64,000 nucleotides of DNA. Origin: Fremontodendron californicum. Lineage: Eukaryota > Streptophyta > Magnoliopsida > Malvales > Malvaceae. Position 1 is the first letter of the stretch; each line of letters opens with the position of its first letter. Shown one piece after another: positions 59,886 to 64,000 of the stretch. The translations under genes and the position numbers were made by a program. Under the pieces are notes generated by a model. That model saw only the letters and a program-made list of their open reading frames with translations. It was not told the origin of the DNA and did not search any database. Where the stretch lies: contig JAULJL010000002.1 of NCBI GenBank assembly GCA_030761205.1, forward strand, positions 20,005,010-20,069,009. The letters run 5' to 3'.

Positions 59886-61490
59886 ATCAATTTTTTAGAC
59901 TTTGGCTTAGCCTTTCCCATTCATTTTTCCTCTTCAAATCAGAGTATATCTTTAACTCCTTTTTTCAATCTTTGGCTATTCTTTTGCCCTAAATGTTTTC
60001 AAACTATTATCAACAGATATCTTATTACTGAGTTTTATTTTTTCTTCTCATATTTGGAAGTTAAGGTTATCCCTAGTAATTTCACACCTTTGTATTAGAA
60101 AAACTCTTATCTCATGTCAACATCAAAAATGGGTATTTCAAAAATATTTTTATTTTCCCTTTCTGAAAAATAATTTTGCTTATTCAATGAAAACTTCTTA
60201 GTCAAAAAATTTTAAACCCACAGTGTGTAATGTACAAATCTTTTGAAGACTGATAATCACTGTTAAAAATTTTCCTAAGTGTCAATTTGGGTTTTTCAAC
60301 TTGAATTGACAAGGCTTGGTACAACATGATTTTGGTTTTTCCAGGAAAACTTCACATCAAAAAATGTATGTCCCTTCTAGGCTCACAAATGGAACATATT
60401 TTATAAATCATGAATTCATTGAGAACCAAACAAATTCAACATTATTTTAGTTTCCATATCAAGGTATTTTGACAAGCGTCAAGATTGGCTGGGATGTTTA
60501 AACTGGAAAGTTGATTTTGGAGAAAAAAAGTTTCAGTTTTTGAAATCAATCATCCGAATGAGAGTTGACACTTTGGGTTTTCAGGAATTCCTAGATGTTC
60601 CTCGATGACCAATTTTTTAAGATGATCTTCTCTTTTGTGGTATCGGCACTATCATAGATGGCATCAGAAATTCCCATTTTACTCTAGACCGCCCGTCTTT
60701 GGGTTTTCGCCATAGAGTCCCATTCTCTCCATTTTTTTTTTTTTTTTCATTATTTTACCATGCATTTGAGAATTCTAAATTCTTCCTTAGTGAAATGATA
60801 ATTGATGATATGGGATAAAATATGAGGAAAAACCGTTCAAATTAAGTATTCATGCTTGATCAAAATGGACTTTTAGAGCACGTAATGCATGCCATGGTTC
60901 GGGGTTCAGAAAGAAAGGATAAATGGGCCCAAAATATGTGTTTGAGGGTAATCAGATCAAGGATCATTTCTTGAGGAATTCCTTTTCGAAGCATTTATCC
61001 TTTTTTGGACTTTACTTTCCTTTTTACTTTGCTGTTTTCCTTCTTTGCTTTTAGCTTTCATTTGCCATACTTTTTCACATTTTTTTTTTGTTCTTGGCTT
61101 CCATTTCTCCATCTTTTCTTTTTTCTTTACTTCGACAGAGTGAGCCCGTATTTATTTAGGCACTTAATTTGCTTTGTATCTGTCCTCGAGCTAGGACTCA
61201 TTTCTCAATGACCTTTGAAAAGATCTTTCCTCGCAGTTGCCCCTCCAGTGTAGAGGGTGATCCTTGATTAAGGTTTAAAGAAAAAGAATTCTTTAAGCTC
61301 AAAAGGGTGACTATGGATAATTTTCTCTTTATGAGAGGAATATGAAATATGGCCATTTCTCATATCAAGCACAAATATTCTCATTGAAAAACAATCCCTA
61401 GGGGAAATAGTTCATCAAATTTTCATTTTGCACTTTGGAATCATCCGAATTCTCATATGCATGATATCACATTTTTTCTTTTTTTTTTTT

Positions 61491-62279
61491 GTCGCATGCC
61501 CCAATGATTCATGCGTTAGTCCATCATTTTTCACCATATAACCATCATTTTCACACATGATGCCCCAGTATGATTAACCATGAGAAGTAGTATCAATGAG
61601 GAACATAGCAAGTCTAGGTCTATTTTAAAAAGGCTGAGTTTTAAATATGAGTTCTTTGAAAGGACAAGGAAAATACGACCCAAAAATGGGTTTTCTCTGG
61701 GACATGGGATAGTCTAGTTTAATCATTGTGCCCCATGGTGTCAATCATGAAGTGATGTTTGGGCAATTGGTGTTTTGTGGTTATTGGTAAAGGTCATGAA
61801 TGGTTTCAGCACAATCTTGACATACATCAAATTACCAAAATCTAGACTCTTGAAAGAATATCTCATTTGTTTGAGTTTCAATGAATTCAAAAAAATTTCA
61901 AAAAGTTCGTTCCTTTATTCGTGGCCTAGACTAGGATTTACAACTTTGCTTATTCTATGATGACAATGGTTTTATGAAGTTCAATCATTCATATTTTTTG
62001 AAGCATTAGGTTTTCCAAGTGATCTCAGTTTCAGGGATTTAGACATATGGAATCCCCAAAAGAGGGATGGTATTGGGTCATTTCTAATAATGATCATCAA
62101 TATTCTCGAGACTATCCATTATTAGAACTTCCTTAATGCTTGTTTTTGCACATTCAAATTATTGTTAAAACACAACAACCTTGAAAACATTCAAAATTCA
62201 TTTATTTCATACGGATGTTAACATAAGACAAGTGTTCTCATCACGAGGTATGAAACTACATGCATAAAAAACTCCCCAT
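61491..62279 (-). other. Unexplained stretch between gag and 3' UTR of element E
   Basis: About 790 bp with no match to the protease or RT of A and no open frame worth calling. Its upper end (about 62150-62230) contains AAATAAATGAATTTT on the minus strand, like the AATAAAT motif in the protease-RT spacers of A and B. The lower end (61474-61490) is a T-run where A begins its 3' UTR. It may hold the remains of the spacer and pol start. Confidence 0.5.
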
Positions 62280-63818
62280 TGACATGTTCTTCTTAATTCA
62301 AACTGGCTATTCCTCGGTACTCTTTTCGACCTTTCCATCTACTTCTCCCATTATGACATCCACAATGGTCTCATCATTCCCATTCAGTAGATTCTCCACG
62401 CTGTCTGACCTTTGTTTCTTCCCCACATCTAACTGCCATTTGTTGATGAGTGCTTGAACCTTCCATTTCAGACATAGGCAATTTTTCGTGGAATGTCCCG
62501 AATCCCAGAATGATAATCACAATATGCATTCTCGTCATACCAGCACGGATATGGGGGTTGGATAGGCTCCACTGGAACTTTAGTGAGGAGTTGCTCTTCG
62601 ACTAGCTGGGGCAATAGTCAGAGTAAGACATGGGGAGTGGCTCAAATTGATCTCTTTTTTGGATATTCTACGATTTCCTCTGACTGACAAAAGGTTGAAA
62701 ATTGACTGGATTCTGAGAGGCCATTGGGTATAATTTGAACCCTGGGGTATATAGTTCATAGAAGGATAGGGTGGTTGGTATGAAGTAGCCGGAATATACG
62801 GGGCAAAGTGTCCCCTAGCTTGGACATCTTCCTCTTTCTTTTTGGGCGTCTTGTTTCTCTCTACATTAAATGTTTTACCTCCTTCGAGTTTCCCAACCTT
62901 GATAGCATTTTCAATCATTTCCTCGGAGATTACCATATCCGAAAAATTCGTCGTGGTGTTGCCAACAAATCTATCGTAGTATGAGGCCTGTAGTGTATTC
63001 AAAAAAAGGACAGTGGTTTCCTTCTGAGTTAAGGGCAGTTGTACTTGGGTGGCCATGTTCCTCTACCTCTGAGCATACTCTTTGAAGCTCTCAGTAACCT
63101 TTTTCTCCATATTTTGCAAGGTGAGACGGTCAGGTGTCATGTTGGTCACATGTTTGTACTGGTTTAGAAAATCCCTGGCCAAATCATTCCATGAACGAAT
63201 CTGATCCTTACTCAACTGACTATACCACCTAATTGCGGGCTCGCTGAGGCTATCCTGAAAGCAGTGAATCAAAAGCTTATCATTATCTATATGACTTGCC
63301 ATCTTTCGGCAGAACATGGTGATGTGGGTTGATGGATCGATCGTCTAGTCATATTTCACAAAGTCAGGGACCTTGAATTTAGGAGGAATGACTAAATTGA
63401 GGACCAAGCATCTTTCTTTCGCATCCACACTCCTGAATACATTTGTATTTTCTACTACCCGGAGCCTTTCATCTAGCAACTGATATTTCCCTTGGGAATC
63501 TGCCAACTCAACCTCGTTCAACTCAACCATCTTCAGTTTTGCTTGTTTAGCTGGATCATCTAAATTCAGAATGTTGCTGGGATTAACTGTATTCTGGCCA
63601 TTTAACATCATGACCTCACTCTGACCCTCTTGTGCCACTAACCCTTCTCTGGCGCCCAAGTTTTCAGTGTATCCCTTTCCCTTGGTTACGACGGACATCA
63701 GCTCCATCAATTTAGTCATCTGATCCTTAGATTCTGCTTGAGACTTTGCTAGCTGTTCTCGCAATTCTTCATGTGCCCTTTCCATTATTTGCGTTCGGGC
63801 AGCTTATTCATTCTCCAT
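62280..63818 (-). pseudogene. Gag of element E
   Basis: Translation would begin at 63818 (MENE, then a TAA). The coiled coil MERAHEELREQLAKSQAES starts at 63785, and the capsid part LVIPPKFKVPDFVKYD, KLLIHCFQDSLSEPAIRWYS, TLQNMEKKVTESFKEYAQR and TTVLFLNTLQASYYDRFVGN follows in one frame. TAG codons lie after VKYD (63347-63345) and near 63062. The Tyr/Pro-rich stretch ends in a frame change near 62640. WYDENAYCDYHSGIRD near 62500 is the first knuckle region. The gene then breaks down; no second knuckle, protease or RT follows. Length to the knuckle is normal for the family. Confidence 0.9.
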
Positions 63819-64000
63819 AGCTCTAGCCTGTATTAAAAGGGTACTCAGTACTTTTTATACCTCTGATTTGAAATGTAAATTCTTTCAAAGACTCTTAAAG
63901 CCACGCCAACTTCTGTTTTGTTCCCTCCAAATGTATGTCATGATGAAGGAGCCATGAATGCAATTGGATTCCAGTGAAACATAAACAATATGATGTATGG
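63819..64000 (-). other. Spacer upstream of gag in element E
   Basis: There is no gene. By analogy with A and B it is the ORF1-gag spacer. ORF1, leader and 5' LTR, if present, are beyond the window. Confidence 0.55.

Larger units (their letters stand above)
58961..61490 (-). other. 3' UTR of element E
   Basis: There is no gene. Similarity to the A 3' UTR is visible at both ends: near 59000-59150 (AATTAGTG..CGGTTAGTGAAATCACAT in either strand sense; ATCAAGGCTCGAC) and near 61330-61460 (CACATGGG/GAATTC/GATGATTCC-type motifs). It bears tandem arrays listed separately. Short frames inside are repeat-derived. Confidence 0.75.

Overview
The window is plant nuclear heterochromatin, almost certainly from a eudicot. 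It is a nest of transposable elements, AT-rich, and I could support no host gene, tRNA or rRNA. The case for a plant rests on giant Tat/Ogre-type Ty3/gypsy retrotransposons (an extra ORF1 before gag, a second archaeal-type RNase H, LTRs of about 5 kb), a CACTA DNA transposon and tRNA-primed LTR elements. The species cannot be named from the sequence alone.

Layout. Element B (minus strand, Tat/Ogre type) is the backbone of the left two thirds. Its 5' LTR is 40019-46496, its primer site is 39998-40015, ORF1 starts at 39162, and gag, pro and pol run down to 1703. Four elements interrupt it. Element A (plus, 13555-37557, 24.0 kb, both LTRs present) splits ORF1. Element C (7170-12169) splits gag; it is a defective chromovirus-like element with a third, inverted LTR. 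Element D (minus, 5' LTR 16-1702) splits the second RNase H region and runs off the left edge. Solo LTR G (42610-43843, perfect 5-bp target duplication) sits in the B LTR. B itself lies in the gag of an older plus-strand Tat/Ogre copy, F (46497-47048).

A CACTA transposon starts at 47049 (plus) and carries a decayed transposase gene. A solo LTR of the D family (49572-51257) splits it, and farther on so does element E. E is a minus-strand Tat/Ogre derivative: its 3' LTR is 54222-58945, its 3' UTR is about 58946-61490, and its gag runs from 63818 to about 62280. Protease and polymerase are absent between gag and 3' UTR. The CACTA 3' end, the E 5' LTR, and the B and F remainders lie outside the window.

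How the parts work. In an intact Tat/Ogre element, ORF1 (role unknown), gag and protease come first. An intron-like spacer separates them from RT, RNase H, archaeal-type RNase H and integrase. Every copy here is broken. A has lost key residues in protease, second RNase H and integrase but keeps YVDD in RT. B keeps the protease aspartate but has YVND in RT. Most stop codons look like C-to-T decay of CAG, CGA or TGG codons, as expected for methylated silent DNA.

The most interesting signals are the inverted-LTR structure of C, in which both outer ends are U3 ends. Next are W-box-like TTGACT clusters near the U3 start of all three Tat/Ogre families, unrelated tandem arrays at the same 3' UTR position in A and E, and the protease-less structure of E and F.
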